This document shows positions 36,107-48,762 of a stretch of DNA of 64,000 nt, piece by piece. The notes beneath the pieces are model-generated. The model searched no databases and was not told the origin of the DNA. It worked only from the letters and a program-made list of their open reading frames with translations. The translations under genes were made by a program, and so were the position numbers. Source of the DNA: an uncultured Pelagibacteraceae bacterium (GTDB lineage Bacteria > Pseudomonadota > Alphaproteobacteria > Pelagibacterales > Pelagibacteraceae); assembly GCA_902562205.1 (NCBI GenBank), contig CACESO010000001.1, forward strand, positions 116,524 through 180,523, given 5' to 3'. How positions within the stretch are numbered: the first letter of the stretch is position 1; each line of letters begins with the position of its first letter.

Positions 36107-37438
36107 ATGACTAAAAAATATTTTGGAACCGATGGAATTAGAGGGAAGGTTAACCAAACCAAAATTAATGGTGAAATGTTCTTTAAATTTGGCCTAGCAG
36201 CAGGTACATATTTTAAAAACCAGAAAAAATCAAAACAAACAGCTATTATTGCAAAAGATACAAGACTCTCAGGATATACACTTGAGCCCGCATTGGTGTC
36301 TGGATTGGCCTCAGCCGGAATGCATGTCTACACGCTTGGGCCTTTGCCAACAAATGGATTAGCGATGTTAACAAAAAAGATGAAAGCCAACATGGGAATT
36401 ATGATTACAGCGTCTCATAACCCATATTATGATAATGGACTAAAATTATTTGGACCAGATGGCCTAAAACTCTCTGACAAAATTGAAAAGAAAATAGAAA
36501 AATTAATTGACTCTAAAATAGCAAAAAATCTTTCTGAACCAAAAATTTTAGGAAGAGTAAAGAGATTAGAGGATGCAAATGATAAATATATAAAAATATT
36601 AAAAGATAATTTTCCAAGAGGTTTTAAGTTAAAAGGTATGAAAATTGTAATAGATTGTGCTAACGGAGCAGGTTATAAATCTGGACCAAAATTACTAAGG
36701 AGCTTGGGTGCAAAAGTAATTGAGTATGGAACTTCTCCAAATGGTTTAAATATTAATGATAATTGTGGCTCAACTTTTCCGCAAAAGATCAAATCTTTAG
36801 TTCGAAAAAACAAAGCTCATATTGGAATATCTTTAGATGGTGATGCAGACAGAATAATTGTATCTGACGAGATGGGGAACATTGTTGATGGTGATAAAAT
36901 TATTGCGATGCTTGCAACCAGATGGAAAAGAAAGAAAATTCTAAAAGGCGGTGTAATTGGCACCCTAATGTCAAATTATGGATTACAAAATTTTTTTAGA
37001 GATCAAAAAATTAAATTTATCAGAGCTAATGTAGGAGACAGATATGTTAAGGAAAAAATGCAAAAAGAAAACTTTAATCTAGGTGGAGAGCAATCTGGGC
37101 ACATTATACTTGGCAAATTTGCAACAACAGGTGATGGGCTATTAGTTGCATTAGAAATTCTATTTTCAATGAGAAAAGGTAAAAAGGCAAGTGAGCTTTT
37201 TGATTTATTTAAATTAACACCTCAAATATTAGAAAATGTAAAGGTTAAAGATAAATCAATTATTAATTCTACTACGTGTAAAGTTGCTATTAAAAAATCT
37301 GAAAGAATGATTAAAAATTATGGTAGAATGCTTGTAAGAAAATCTGGCACAGAGCCTAAAATCAGAATTATGGGCGAGTCAAACAATATTTATTTATTAA
37401 AAAAATGTATAAATATTGTAAAAAGGTCTATTAAATAA
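36107..37438 (+). CDS. glmM: Phosphoglucosamine mutase
   Basis: Converts glucosamine 6-phosphate to glucosamine 1-phosphate for UDP-GlcNAc, peptidoglycan and LPS. The 443-residue protein has YFGTDGIRGKVN at the N-terminus, the phosphoserine loop ITASHNPYYDNGLKLFG with Ser103, the Mg loop SLDGDADRIIV, the sugar-binding GGEQSGHIILG and the C-terminal phosphate loop RKSGTEPKIRIMGE. The order folP-glmM after ftsH is common in proteobacteria. The start directly follows the folP stop. Confidence 0.97.
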   Translation: MTKKYFGTDGIRGKVNQTKINGEMFFKFGLAAGTYFKNQKKSKQTAIIAKDTRLSGYTLEPALVSGLASAGMHVYTLGPLPTNGLAMLTKKMKANMGIMITASHNPYYDNGLKLFGPDGLKLSDKIEKKIEKLIDSKIAKNLSEPKILGRVKRLEDANDKYIKILKDNFPRGFKLKGMKIVIDCANGAGYKSGPKLLRSLGAKVIEYGTSPNGLNINDNCGSTFPQKIKSLVRKNKAHIGISLDGDADRIIVSDEMGNIVDGDKIIAMLATRWKRKKILKGGVIGTLMSNYGLQNFFRDQKIKFIRANVGDRYVKEKMQKENFNLGGEQSGHIILGKFATTGDGLLVALEILFSMRKGKKASELFDLFKLTPQILENVKVKDKSIINSTTCKVAIKKSERMIKNYGRMLVRKSGTEPKIRIMGESNNIYLLKKCINIVKRSIK

Positions 37439-37439
37439 A

Positions 37440-40425
<2,986 letters not shown>

Positions 40426-40473
40426 TTTATTACTATGTATTTAATAAATAATTAATTTTTTGCAATATTGTAA

Positions 40474-41451
40474 TTACTTCGAATTTCTAAGCTTTTTTAA
40501 CAGCGTATTTAAATCTTGAGGTAAATTTGATGTAAATTCGACTTCCTTATTTTTTGAGGGATGATTGAACCCAAGAGTTTTCGCATGTAAGAATTGTCTA
40601 TCTAGTTTATGAATAAGATTATTTAAATCATCATTAATATTTCTAAATTTCTTAAACTTTTTTTTATATTTTTTGTCCCCTAAAATATTGTTACCTTTGT
40701 AACTCATGTGAACTCTAATTTGATGGGTTCTACCAGTTTCCAATCTACACTCAATTAAACTAAAAGTTGGTATTTTATCATTTTCAAAAATTTCCAAGGT
40801 TTTATAATTAGTAATTGCATTTTTTCCTTTAGTGAGACCAACCTGCATTAATTGTCTATTTTTTGAGCTTCTTGTAATCAATGTTTCAATTCTACCAGTT
40901 TGAGGCCTTAGTTTTCCCCATACAAGAGCTTGGTAAACTCTTTTAATTGTATGATCGTTAAATTGACTAGATAATTTTTCGTGGGTTCTATTATTTTTCG
41001 CAACCACGACTAAACCAGATGTATCTTTATCAATTCTATGTACGATTCCCGGCCTAAGTTCATCACCAATAGTTGAAAGATTTTTACTATCATAAAATAT
41101 TAAGGCATTTACCAATGTTTGGTTGTAGTCCCCAGCTCCAGGATGCATAGATATCCCGGCAGGTTTGTTTATTACCATTAAATCTTTATCCTCATAAATG
41201 ACATTAAGTTTGAAATCAAATGGTTCTAAAGAAGCTTTTTGTGGCTCAGGTATCTCAAGTTTTATATTGTCATTTTCGCTAACTTTTTTTGATGGGTCGG
41301 TGCAAATTTTTTCATTTATGAACAATCTTTGGTTTAAAATCAAATTTTTAACTCTAGTTCTACTAAGTTCTTTTTTGTTGTTTGATAAAAATAGATCAAC
41401 TCTCTGATCGTTTTCATTATCTTTAACAATAAACTTAATGATATTTTTCAT
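40474..41451 (-). CDS. rluD: 23S rRNA pseudouridine synthase (RluD-like)
   Basis: A 325-residue RluA-family enzyme that isomerises uridines in 23S rRNA, probably in helix 69. An S4 RNA-binding domain forms the N-terminus (VDLFLSNNKKELSRTRVKNLILNQR in outline). The catalytic domain carries the motif GIVHRIDKDTSGLVVVAK with the nucleophile Asp141, then TGRTHQIRVHMSYKGNNILGDKKY. RluD and RluC paralogues look alike; the S4 domain and length fit RluD best. It is followed by rpoH on the same strand. Confidence 0.92.
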   Translation of the reverse strand: MKNIIKFIVKDNENDQRVDLFLSNNKKELSRTRVKNLILNQRLFINEKICTDPSKKVSENDNIKLEIPEPQKASLEPFDFKLNVIYEDKDLMVINKPAGISMHPGAGDYNQTLVNALIFYDSKNLSTIGDELRPGIVHRIDKDTSGLVVVAKNNRTHEKLSSQFNDHTIKRVYQALVWGKLRPQTGRIETLITRSSKNRQLMQVGLTKGKNAITNYKTLEIFENDKIPTFSLIECRLETGRTHQIRVHMSYKGNNILGDKKYKKKFKKFRNINDDLNNLIHKLDRQFLHAKTLGFNHPSKNKEVEFTSNLPQDLNTLLKKLRNSK

Positions 41452-41474
41452 AAATTATAATATTAATACTATAT

Positions 41475-41551
41475 GCGCTTGTAGCTCAACTGGATAGAGC
41501 GCCTGACTTCGGATCAGGAGGTTCTGGGTTCGACTCCTAGCAGGCGCACCA
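41475..41551 (+). tRNA. tRNA-Arg (TCG)
   Basis: A 77-nt cloverleaf with acceptor GCGCTTG/CAGGCGC (one T-G pair), the anticodon stem CCTGA/TCAGG around the loop CTTCGGA (anticodon TCG, reading CGA and related codons) and T arm CTGGG-TTCGACT-CCTAG. CCA is encoded. It stands alone on the plus strand between minus-strand genes, 23 bp from the rluD start and 2 bp from the ABC permease stop. Confidence 0.96.
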
Positions 41552-41553
41552 AA

Positions 41554-42345
41554 TTATTCCCCTATATTAATTAATGTTCCCTTTTTACGGGCTTTACTGA
41601 AAGAGTAGTAAAATAAGCAAATGGAGATAAATAAATATAATCCATTTAGGTAAAATGCTTTAAAAATATTTTCTACATTTACAAATCCATTAACTAAAAT
41701 ATTTCTAGCCTCCTCAAATATGTATACGAGTGGTAGCGCATAAGCAATTTTTTGAAATATTTCAGGCAATATATCTACAGGATAATAAATACATCCAAAA
41801 GGAGCCAATAGAAACATGGTTGACCAGGCAATATTTTCAAATGAAGGGCCAAACCTAAGTAGGCCAGAAGAAACTAGTATACCTAGCGTTATTCCAAAAA
41901 TGTAGAGACTAAGAAATAAAAAAAATAAACTTAAACCTAAATCTAATATAGAAATTCCAAATAGAGGAGAAGTTAAAAGAATTGCAGGAATTAAACCGAT
42001 TAAAGCTCTTACTAAAGCTGTGAATATTAATGAAATCAAAATTTCACTTTTTTTTATTGGTGAGATGAATAAATTTGTAAAATTTCTACTCCAGATTTCC
42101 TCTAAAAAAAGCATGTTAAACCCGATACTTGTTCTAAATAGAAAATCATAAAGTATCGCGCATGTTAATATTATTCCAACAGCATTATTATAATACGAGC
42201 TGTATGTTGTAAAAAAATTTGAGATAAAACCCCATAAAGTAATTTGTATTGTTGGCCAATATATTAGATCTAAAATTCTCGGAAAAGACCTAGTTATTAA
42301 AAAAAAGTGTCTCAAGAACAATCCATACATTCTACCTATATTCAT
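41554..42345 (-). CDS. ABC-2 type transporter permease
   Basis: A 263-residue inner-membrane protein with six hydrophobic spans and the ABC-2 exporter signature near the C-terminus (FLLAPFGCIYYPVDILPEIFQKIAYALPLVYIFEEAR). Such permeases form exporters for drugs, lipids or polysaccharides with a separate ATPase, which is encoded 1 bp upstream. The pair is close to the NodI/NodJ and multidrug types. The substrate cannot be inferred from sequence. The gene ends 2 bp from tRNA-Arg. Confidence 0.88.
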   Translation of the reverse strand: MNIGRMYGLFLRHFFLITRSFPRILDLIYWPTIQITLWGFISNFFTTYSSYYNNAVGIILTCAILYDFLFRTSIGFNMLFLEEIWSRNFTNLFISPIKKSEILISLIFTALVRALIGLIPAILLTSPLFGISILDLGLSLFFLFLSLYIFGITLGILVSSGLLRFGPSFENIAWSTMFLLAPFGCIYYPVDILPEIFQKIAYALPLVYIFEEARNILVNGFVNVENIFKAFYLNGLYLFISICLFYYSFSKARKKGTLINIGE

Positions 42346-42346
42346 A

Positions 42347-43069
42347 TTAATTCCTTATAAGTTTTAAAAAAACTTCCTCTAGATTTTGTCTTCCATGTTT
42401 TTTAACTAAATCATTTGGTTTACCTTGATCTATTATTAAACCATTTTTCATCATCATTATTGATGAACACAATCTAGTTACTTCATCCATGTTATGGGAT
42501 GCTAATAATATAGATACCTTTTTTTCTTTTTTATAATTTTCTAAAAAGGTTCTTACAAAATCTCCCGTTTCTGGATCAAGCGAAGCTGTAGGTTCATCGA
42601 GCAATAATACAGACGGATTATTGATAATAGCTTTAGCTAAGCTTATTCTATTTTTTTGCCCTGAAGATAATTCTCCAGTCACTCTATCAAGTAAATTTTG
42701 TAATCTCAGTCTTTCTACTAAATAATCTATTCTACTATTTAAGTTTTTGACAGAGTACAGTTTTCCATAAACAATTAGATTCTGCTTAACCGTAAGTTTC
42801 TTTGGTAATTCAATATATGGAGAAATAAAATTTATCTTTTGAAGAATTTCAATTCTATTTTTTTCTAGTTGAAAGCCATTAATCAAAACTTGCCCACTTG
42901 TAGGTTTTAATAAACCTAAAATCATTCCTATAGTAGTAGTTTTTCCACATCCATTAGGACCAAGTAACCCAATTATCTCATTTTCTTTAATTTCAAAATT
43001 AATATTCTTAACCGCTTCTTTATTTCCATAATCTTTTTTAAGATCAATTACTTTTATTGAATTTTCCAT
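42347..43069 (-). CDS. ABC transporter ATP-binding protein
   Basis: A 240-residue ATPase with Walker A GLLGPNGCGKTTTIGMI near residues 33-49, Q-loop, the signature GELSSGQKNRISLAKA, Walker B VLLLDEPTASLDP and the H-loop LLASHNMDEV. The ABC-2 type (CcmA/NodI-like) arrangement matches the permease that starts 1 bp downstream. The start overlaps the tsaC stop by 1 bp, so the exporter is cotranscribed with tsaC. Substrate unknown. Confidence 0.93.
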   Translation of the reverse strand: MENSIKVIDLKKDYGNKEAVKNINFEIKENEIIGLLGPNGCGKTTTIGMILGLLKPTSGQVLINGFQLEKNRIEILQKINFISPYIELPKKLTVKQNLIVYGKLYSVKNLNSRIDYLVERLRLQNLLDRVTGELSSGQKNRISLAKAIINNPSVLLLDEPTASLDPETGDFVRTFLENYKKEKKVSILLASHNMDEVTRLCSSIMMMKNGLIIDQGKPNDLVKKHGRQNLEEVFLKLIRN

Positions 43070-44001
43070 TACTTTGCTGAAGCCCTTTTAAGTCTTTCAT
43101 TGATTGCTTCCCCGAACCCATAGTTGGGAATTTTTTCTACAGCAATACTCTCATAATCTTTATTTTTAATATTTCTTAAAACTTTATACAAATTTTTTGC
43201 TGCTTCTTTTAAATCTTTTTTTTTACTTAAATAATAATAATTCTTTGAAATTTTTTTTCTTTTTTTAATTAAAATAAAAGCTTCATTTTCTTTTGGTTTT
43301 TTCTTATTAAGCCTTATAGGTATTCCAGGTGAATAGTGTAAACTTAATTGTCCTGGGACAACAATTTTTTTATCATTTTTTTTATATAGGATTTTTTTTC
43401 TCAAAATTTTGTTAATCCTTTTTCTTTCAATTCCTCCTAGCCTTAATATTTTTGGCTTTCCTAATAAACTAACTATAGTGGACTCTAATCCGATTTTAGA
43501 TCTTCCACCGTCAAGAATAAATTTAATTCTTTCTCCAAATTCATCCTTTACATCTTCTTTTGTTACCGGACTTATTTTTGAGGATATGTTTGCACTTGGT
43601 GCCGCTAGAGGATATTTCAATATTTTTAAAAGTTTAATAGCCATATGATGACTAGGAAACCTAACAGCTAGTGTTTTTTTATTATTAGTTACGATTTTTG
43701 AAATATTACTATTTTTTTTTAATTTTAAAACAAATGTAATAGGTCCTGGACAATATTTTTTATATAATTTTAAAAATTCTTCATTAATAATACAGTCGTT
43801 ATTAAGCATTTTTAAGCTACAATAATGTACTATGAGTGGATTTCTTTTATTTCTTTTCTTAAGTTTGAATATTTTTAAGGTAGCCTTTTTTGAATAAGCA
43901 TTAGCCGCTAAACCATAAACGGTTTCAGTCGGGAACCCAATACATTCATTTTTATCTAAATAATATTTAGCTTTTTTAATATTTGAAAGATTATAATTCA
44001 T
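43069..44001 (-). CDS. tsaC: L-threonylcarbamoyladenylate synthase (Sua5/TsaC)
   Basis: Makes threonylcarbamoyl-AMP from Thr, bicarbonate and ATP for the t6A modification of ANN-reading tRNAs. The 310-residue protein has the YrdC domain (IGFPTETVYGLAANA, KRNKRNPLIVHY, PGPITFVLK, LAVRFPSH, LAAPSANISSKISP, DGGRSKIGLESTIV) and the extra C-terminal Sua5 domain with PGQLSLHYSPGIPI, so it is the long Sua5 form. I chose ATG at 44001 over a TTG 12 bp upstream. Only 20 bp separate it from the divergent xseB start. Confidence 0.93.
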   Translation of the reverse strand: MNYNLSNIKKAKYYLDKNECIGFPTETVYGLAANAYSKKATLKIFKLKKRNKRNPLIVHYCSLKMLNNDCIINEEFLKLYKKYCPGPITFVLKLKKNSNISKIVTNNKKTLAVRFPSHHMAIKLLKILKYPLAAPSANISSKISPVTKEDVKDEFGERIKFILDGGRSKIGLESTIVSLLGKPKILRLGGIERKRINKILRKKILYKKNDKKIVVPGQLSLHYSPGIPIRLNKKKPKENEAFILIKKRKKISKNYYYLSKKKDLKEAAKNLYKVLRNIKNKDYESIAVEKIPNYGFGEAINERLKRASAK

Positions 44002-44021
44002 GTAATAATACAAACTAATAT

Positions 44022-44270
44022 ATGAAACAAAAAAATTTACCAGATGATATTGAGTCTAAATCTTTGGATGAACTTAAAGAAATTCTTAATAATTTGGTTG
44101 AAAAAATTGAAAAAAATAAAGCTTCAAATCAATCCGAAGAGGATTATCTTGAAATATTTAAATTAAATAAATTTATTGAAAAAAAGTTTCAAAATACTTC
44201 AAGAGAAATATCTGAGAAAAACAAATTAAAAATAAAACAAATTCTAAAAAAAGATGGAAAAAAAACTTAA
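44022..44270 (+). CDS. xseB: Exonuclease VII small subunit
   Basis: An 82-residue helical protein with the XseB pattern: a conserved hydrophobic helix (SLDELKEILNNLVEKIE) followed by a charged second helix. The middle EEDYLEIFKLNKFIEKKF replaces the usual AL..YE.G..L motif, a bit diverged. XseB binds XseA to form the single-strand exonuclease. Its place directly before ispA and dxs, with a 17-bp overlap, is the classical xseB-ispA-dxs order and the main support. Confidence 0.8.
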   Translation: MKQKNLPDDIESKSLDELKEILNNLVEKIEKNKASNQSEEDYLEIFKLNKFIEKKFQNTSREISEKNKLKIKQILKKDGKKT

Positions 44271-45117
44271 TAAAACAGGAAAAGATATAAATAAATTTCT
44301 CAAGAATTTTTTAAAAAAACAGAGAAGAACTGAATTAATTACTTCAATGAACTATGGTTTATTTCCCGGTGGAAAAAAAATAAGATCAAAGATTATTGTT
44401 GATGTAGGAAAAATTTTTTCAGTTCCTTATTATCATTTAGTAAGAGTAGGAGCGGCAGTGGAATGTATTCATGCATATTCACTTATACACGATGATTTGC
44501 CATGTATGGATAACGATGATTTAAGAAGAGGAAAGTTAAGCACGCACAAAAAATTTGGTGAAGCAACAGCAGTCCTCGCTGGCAATTCACTGCTTACCTT
44601 AGCCTTTGAAATTTTAAGCGAAAAAAGTTTCAAGATTAGTGAAAATAAAAAAAGTAAATTAATAAATTTACTCTCAAACACTTCAGGCCATTTAGGAATT
44701 GCAGGGGGTCAATATTTAGATCTTAATTTTGAAAAAAAAAGAATAAGTAAAAGAAAAATTATAAATATGCAGCTTAATAAAACTGGTAAACTTTTTTCAT
44801 TTTCCACTATAGCGCCGTTGATTATTGCTAATAAGTTTGGGAAGATAAATCAGTTTAAAAAGATAGGTTTAGATATTGGACTTTTGTTTCAAATTGTTGA
44901 TGATTTTCTAGATTACAGTGGAAGTGAGAAAAAGATTGGAAAAAAAACCGGAAAAGACAAAAAAAAGGGTAAGGCGACTTTAATAAGTTTACTCGGGAAT
45001 AAAAATGCTGTTAAATATTCTTCTTATTTAAAAAATAGAATAATTTCTTCTTTAAGTAAGTATAAAAGTAATGATTTGATTGAAACTGTAGAGTTTGTAG
45101 TAAATAGAAAAAAATGA
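44254..45117 (+). CDS. ispA: Farnesyl/geranylgeranyl diphosphate synthase
   Basis: A 287-residue short-chain prenyltransferase. The first Asp-rich motif is [15 protein letters not shown] near residues 85-99 and the second is [14 protein letters not shown] near residues 211-224. The N-terminal [10 protein letters not shown] and [11 protein letters not shown] are typical. It elongates DMAPP with IPP to FPP for ubiquinone and undecaprenyl lipid. The order xseB-ispA-dxs is conserved, and the overlap with dxs is 4 bp. Confidence 0.94.
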   Translation: MEKKLNKTGKDINKFLKNFLKKQRRTELITSMNYGLFPGGKKIRSKIIVDVGKIFSVPYYHLVRVGAAVECIHAYSLIHDDLPCMDNDDLRRGKLSTHKKFGEATAVLAGNSLLTLAFEILSEKSFKISENKKSKLINLLSNTSGHLGIAGGQYLDLNFEKKRISKRKIINMQLNKTGKLFSFSTIAPLIIANKFGKINQFKKIGLDIGLLFQIVDDFLDYSGSEKKIGKKTGKDKKKGKATLISLLGNKNAVKYSSYLKNRIISSLSKYKSNDLIETVEFVVNRKK

Positions 45118-47021
45118 CAAAATATAAATTTTTAGATAATGTAAATTTTCCATCAGATATTAAAAATCTTAAGTCCTCTGAATTGATTACCCTGTCAAAG
45201 GAGTTAAGAGAGGAATTGATAGAGGCTGTTTCTTTTACAGGTGGTCATTTAGGTGCAGGATTGGGTGTTGTCGAGTTGACTGTAGCCTTGCATTATGTTT
45301 TCGATACACCTAATGATAAAATAGTCTGGGATGTAGGTCATCAATCGTATCCACACAAAATTTTAACAGGACGTAAGAATAGAATTAAAACATTAAGACA
45401 AGGAAATGGATTATCTGGTTTTACAAAAAGATCTGAAAGTGAATATGATCCATTCGGTGCAGCACATAGCTCAACATCAATTTCTGCAGCTTTGGGTATT
45501 GCTACTGCAAATAAACTTTCAAAAAAATCAGAAAATGTTGTTGCTGTAATTGGTGATGGAGCGATCAGTGCTGGAATGGCCTATGAGGCAATGAACAATG
45601 CAGGTACATCGAAAACTAAGATGATAGTAATTTTAAATGATAACGATATGTCAATTGCAGAACCTGTAGGAGCAATGAGAAGTTATTTAGCAAAATTATT
45701 AACCGGAAAAATATATTTTAGTTTAAGAGAAACATTTAAATTAATTATTTCTGCTTTTTCAAAAAGGTTTTCAAAAAAGGCCGGAAAAGCAGAGGATTTC
45801 TTGAGGTCAGCAGTAACAGGTGGAACACTTTTTAATTCATTAGGTTTTTATTATGTTGGACCGATAGATGGACATGACATAGATACGCTTGTATCAGTTT
45901 TAAAAAATGCAAAAGATACTAATTTTGAAGGTCCAATAATGATACATATTAAGACTGAAAAAGGAAAAGGTTATCAATTTGCAGAAAACTCAAAAGATAA
46001 ATACCACGGTGTTTCAAAATTTAATATACAAACTGGAGTACAAGAGAAATCAAGTTCTAAAATCCCGTCTTATACGAGTGTTTTTGCAAACACATTAATT
46101 AAACATGCTGAAAGAGATAGCAAAATAATCGGTATCACTGCTGCTATGCCATCTGGCACTGGAATGGATTTATTTGCAAAAAAGTTTCCAAACAGAATGT
46201 TTGATGTTGGTATTGCAGAGCAACACGCAGTGACATTTTCTGCTGGTTTAGCTACAGAAGGATATAAGCCTTACGCAGCAATTTACTCTACCTTTTTACA
46301 AAGAGCATATGATCAAGTAGTACATGATGTTGCAATTCAAAGTTTACCTGTCAGATTTGCTATAGATCGCGCAGGTCTTGTTGGTGCAGATGGCCCTACA
46401 CATGCTGGATCTTTTGATATAACTTACCTATCAACTTTACCTAATTTTGTTGTCATGGCTCCAAGCGACGAGTCAGAATTAGTGAAAATGATCAACACCT
46501 CAGTAGACATAAACGACAAACCTTCAGCTTTTAGATATCCTCGCGGGAGTGGTATTGGTATAAAACTTCCTGAAATTAATGAAAAAATTACAATTGGAAA
46601 AGGCAGGGTTATTAAAGAAGGTAAAGAGATTGCTTTAATTAATTTTGGTGCTCGTTTGCAAGAATGTCAAAAAGCGTTAATAAATCTAGAAAAAAAAGGT
46701 TTAAATCTTACTTTAATTGATGCAAGATTTTGTAAACCTCTAGATGAAAATTTAATGTGGAACACAGCAAAAAATCATGAAATTATTATTTCAATTGAAG
46801 AGGGATCAATTGGAGGGTTTGGATCTCATTTAAGTAAATTTTTGTCAGAAAAAGGCTTATTAGAAAAAATTAAGTTTAGGTCTATGACTTTACCTGACAA
46901 CTTTATTGATCAAGATAAACCTGATCTTATGTATCAGATTGCTGGCTTGAATAGCAAAGCTATTGAAGAAAAAGTTTATGAAGTTTTAGACTCTAAAGTT
47001 GTTGTTCAGAAAAAAAATTAA
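45114..47021 (+). CDS. dxs: 1-deoxy-D-xylulose-5-phosphate synthase
   Basis: The first enzyme of the non-mevalonate isoprenoid pathway; a thiamine-diphosphate enzyme joining pyruvate and glyceraldehyde 3-phosphate. The 635-residue protein has [39 protein letters not shown], the ThDP motif [44 protein letters not shown], and the pyrimidine domain [32 protein letters not shown] in outline. It is coupled to ispA by a 4-bp overlap and overlaps aroC tail-to-tail by 4 bp. Confidence 0.97.
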   Translation: MTKYKFLDNVNFPSDIKNLKSSELITLSKELREELIEAVSFTGGHLGAGLGVVELTVALHYVFDTPNDKIVWDVGHQSYPHKILTGRKNRIKTLRQGNGLSGFTKRSESEYDPFGAAHSSTSISAALGIATANKLSKKSENVVAVIGDGAISAGMAYEAMNNAGTSKTKMIVILNDNDMSIAEPVGAMRSYLAKLLTGKIYFSLRETFKLIISAFSKRFSKKAGKAEDFLRSAVTGGTLFNSLGFYYVGPIDGHDIDTLVSVLKNAKDTNFEGPIMIHIKTEKGKGYQFAENSKDKYHGVSKFNIQTGVQEKSSSKIPSYTSVFANTLIKHAERDSKIIGITAAMPSGTGMDLFAKKFPNRMFDVGIAEQHAVTFSAGLATEGYKPYAAIYSTFLQRAYDQVVHDVAIQSLPVRFAIDRAGLVGADGPTHAGSFDITYLSTLPNFVVMAPSDESELVKMINTSVDINDKPSAFRYPRGSGIGIKLPEINEKITIGKGRVIKEGKEIALINFGARLQECQKALINLEKKGLNLTLIDARFCKPLDENLMWNTAKNHEIIISIEEGSIGGFGSHLSKFLSEKGLLEKIKFRSMTLPDNFIDQDKPDLMYQIAGLNSKAIEEKVYEVLDSKVVVQKKN

Positions 47022-48103
47022 GGCTCACATTGGGCTTTGTGCATCAAAAAATGATCCAATAAAACACAATGCATCATCGCTTCACCTATGGGGACTGCTC
47101 TAATTCCAACACAAGGATCATGACGACCTCGCACTGAAATATTTGTATTTTTTCCAAATTTATCAATTGTTTTTCTTGAATTAAGTATGGAGGATGTCGG
47201 TTTCACTGCAAAAGATACTTTTATTTGTTGACCGCTTGAAATGCCACCAAGAATTCCCCCCGCATTATTAGATTTAAAAACCGTTTTATTCCCTTTTTGT
47301 CTTATCTCATCAGAATTCTGTTCACCTGTTAATTGCGCAACATCCATTCCAGTTCCAATATTGACTCCTTTTACAGCATTGATACTCATCATAGCTGAAG
47401 CTAAATCCATATCTAATTTTGAGTAAATAGGCGCACCTAGGCCAGACGGTACCCCGTTAGCTCTTAATTCTATGACTGCACCACAAGATGAACCAGACTT
47501 TCTAATTGCTAATAAATATTTTTCCCACAATTTTAAAACTTTTTTATCGGGACAGAAAAATGGATTTTTTTCTATAAATTTATTGTTCCATGCAGATACA
47601 TCACAACCCAAAATTCCAAGTTGGATAACTGCACCTTTAACGTAATATTTTTTTCCAATTTTTTTTTCTAAAACTTTTTTTGCAATTGCACCCGCTGCTA
47701 CTCTAGCTGCAGTCTCTCTCGCTGATTGCCTACCACCACCTCTGAAGTCTCTTATACCGTATTTTTTAAAATAAGTAAGATCAGCGTGTCCAGGACGAAA
47801 TTTATTTTTGATAGTCTCATAGTCTCTTGATTTCATATCCTTGTTGTAAATAATCATTAATATTGGTGTACCAGTTGTCTCACCATTAAATACTCCTGAC
47901 AAGATTTCAACTTTATCATCTTCTTTTCTTTGAGTAGTAAATTTAGATTGACCAGGTTTTCTCTTATTTAGTTCTTTTTGTATGTCTTTTTCAGATATTT
48001 TTATTCTCGGAGGACATCCATCAACCACACATCCAATAGCTGGTCCATGGGATTCACCCCAAGTAGTGAAACGAAATAACTTCCCAAATGTATTAAATGA
48101 CAT
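47018..48103 (-). CDS. aroC: Chorismate synthase
   Basis: The last common step to aromatic amino acids: removes phosphate from EPSP with reduced FMN. The 361-residue protein has the N-terminal [73 protein letters not shown] in outline, [14 protein letters not shown] and [14 protein letters not shown]. Length normal. The start lies 32 bp from the divergent pdxH start. Confidence 0.97.
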   Translation of the reverse strand: MSFNTFGKLFRFTTWGESHGPAIGCVVDGCPPRIKISEKDIQKELNKRKPGQSKFTTQRKEDDKVEILSGVFNGETTGTPILMIIYNKDMKSRDYETIKNKFRPGHADLTYFKKYGIRDFRGGGRQSARETAARVAAGAIAKKVLEKKIGKKYYVKGAVIQLGILGCDVSAWNNKFIEKNPFFCPDKKVLKLWEKYLLAIRKSGSSCGAVIELRANGVPSGLGAPIYSKLDMDLASAMMSINAVKGVNIGTGMDVAQLTGEQNSDEIRQKGNKTVFKSNNAGGILGGISSGQQIKVSFAVKPTSSILNSRKTIDKFGKNTNISVRGRHDPCVGIRAVPIGEAMMHCVLLDHFLMHKAQCEP

Positions 48104-48135
48104 TATTCTATTATATAAATTATTTTGTTAAAATT

Positions 48136-48762
48136 ATGAATGAAAAAAATTCACTTGGACTAGATATTTGTTTTAAAGATGAGGATAACCCAGTAAATCT
48201 CTTCAAAGAATGGTTTAAAAAGGCTGAAACCACTGAACCTAATGATCCAAATGCATTATCATTAGCAACAGCTGACAAAAGTGGGAGACCTAAAGTGAGA
48301 ATGGTTCTATTAAAAGGCTTTAGTGATGATGGTTTTACTTTTTACACAAATTTCAATAGTTCTAAAGGTAAGGATCTTAAAGAAAATCCTAAAGCATCGA
48401 TGTGTTTTCATTGGAAAAGTCTTTTAAGACAAATAAGGATTTACGGTAATGTTGTTCAAGTTTCTGACAAAGAAGCTGATGAATATTATAATTCAAGAGC
48501 ATATGGGAGTAGAATAGGAGCGTGGGCCTCAAACCAAAGTGAAGTTTTAGAAAGCAGAAAGTCACTTGATGACTCAATTGAAAAATTCAAAAAAAAGTTT
48601 AGTGAAGAGAAAAAAGTTCCAAGACCACCTAATTGGTCTGGATGGAGATTGGTACCTGAAGAAATTGAGTTTTGGCGTGATGGAGATAATAGAATTCATG
48701 AAAGATTGAAATACGTTAAGAACAATGGAAAAGGCTGGAAAAGATTTTTATTAAATCCTTAA
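48136..48762 (+). CDS. pdxH: Pyridoxamine 5'-phosphate oxidase
   Basis: Oxidises pyridoxine or pyridoxamine 5'-phosphate to pyridoxal phosphate with FMN. The 208-residue protein from the ATG at 48136 has FKEWFKKAETTEPNDPNALSLATAD, GRPKVRMVLLKGF, DGFTFYTNFNSSKGKDL, AYGSRIGAWASNQSE and the C-terminal EFWRDGDNRIHERLKY. An in-frame TTG at 48097 would run into the aroC start and is unlikely. PLP made here could serve WecE and other transaminases. Confidence 0.95.
   Translation: MNEKNSLGLDICFKDEDNPVNLFKEWFKKAETTEPNDPNALSLATADKSGRPKVRMVLLKGFSDDGFTFYTNFNSSKGKDLKENPKASMCFHWKSLLRQIRIYGNVVQVSDKEADEYYNSRAYGSRIGAWASNQSEVLESRKSLDDSIEKFKKKFSEEKKVPRPPNWSGWRLVPEEIEFWRDGDNRIHERLKYVKNNGKGWKRFLLNP

Noticed and set aside
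41456..41461. TATAAT 14 bp before tRNA-Arg as its promoter.
   Set aside because: No -35 element at acceptable spacing; the nearest TTAACA is 27 bp away.
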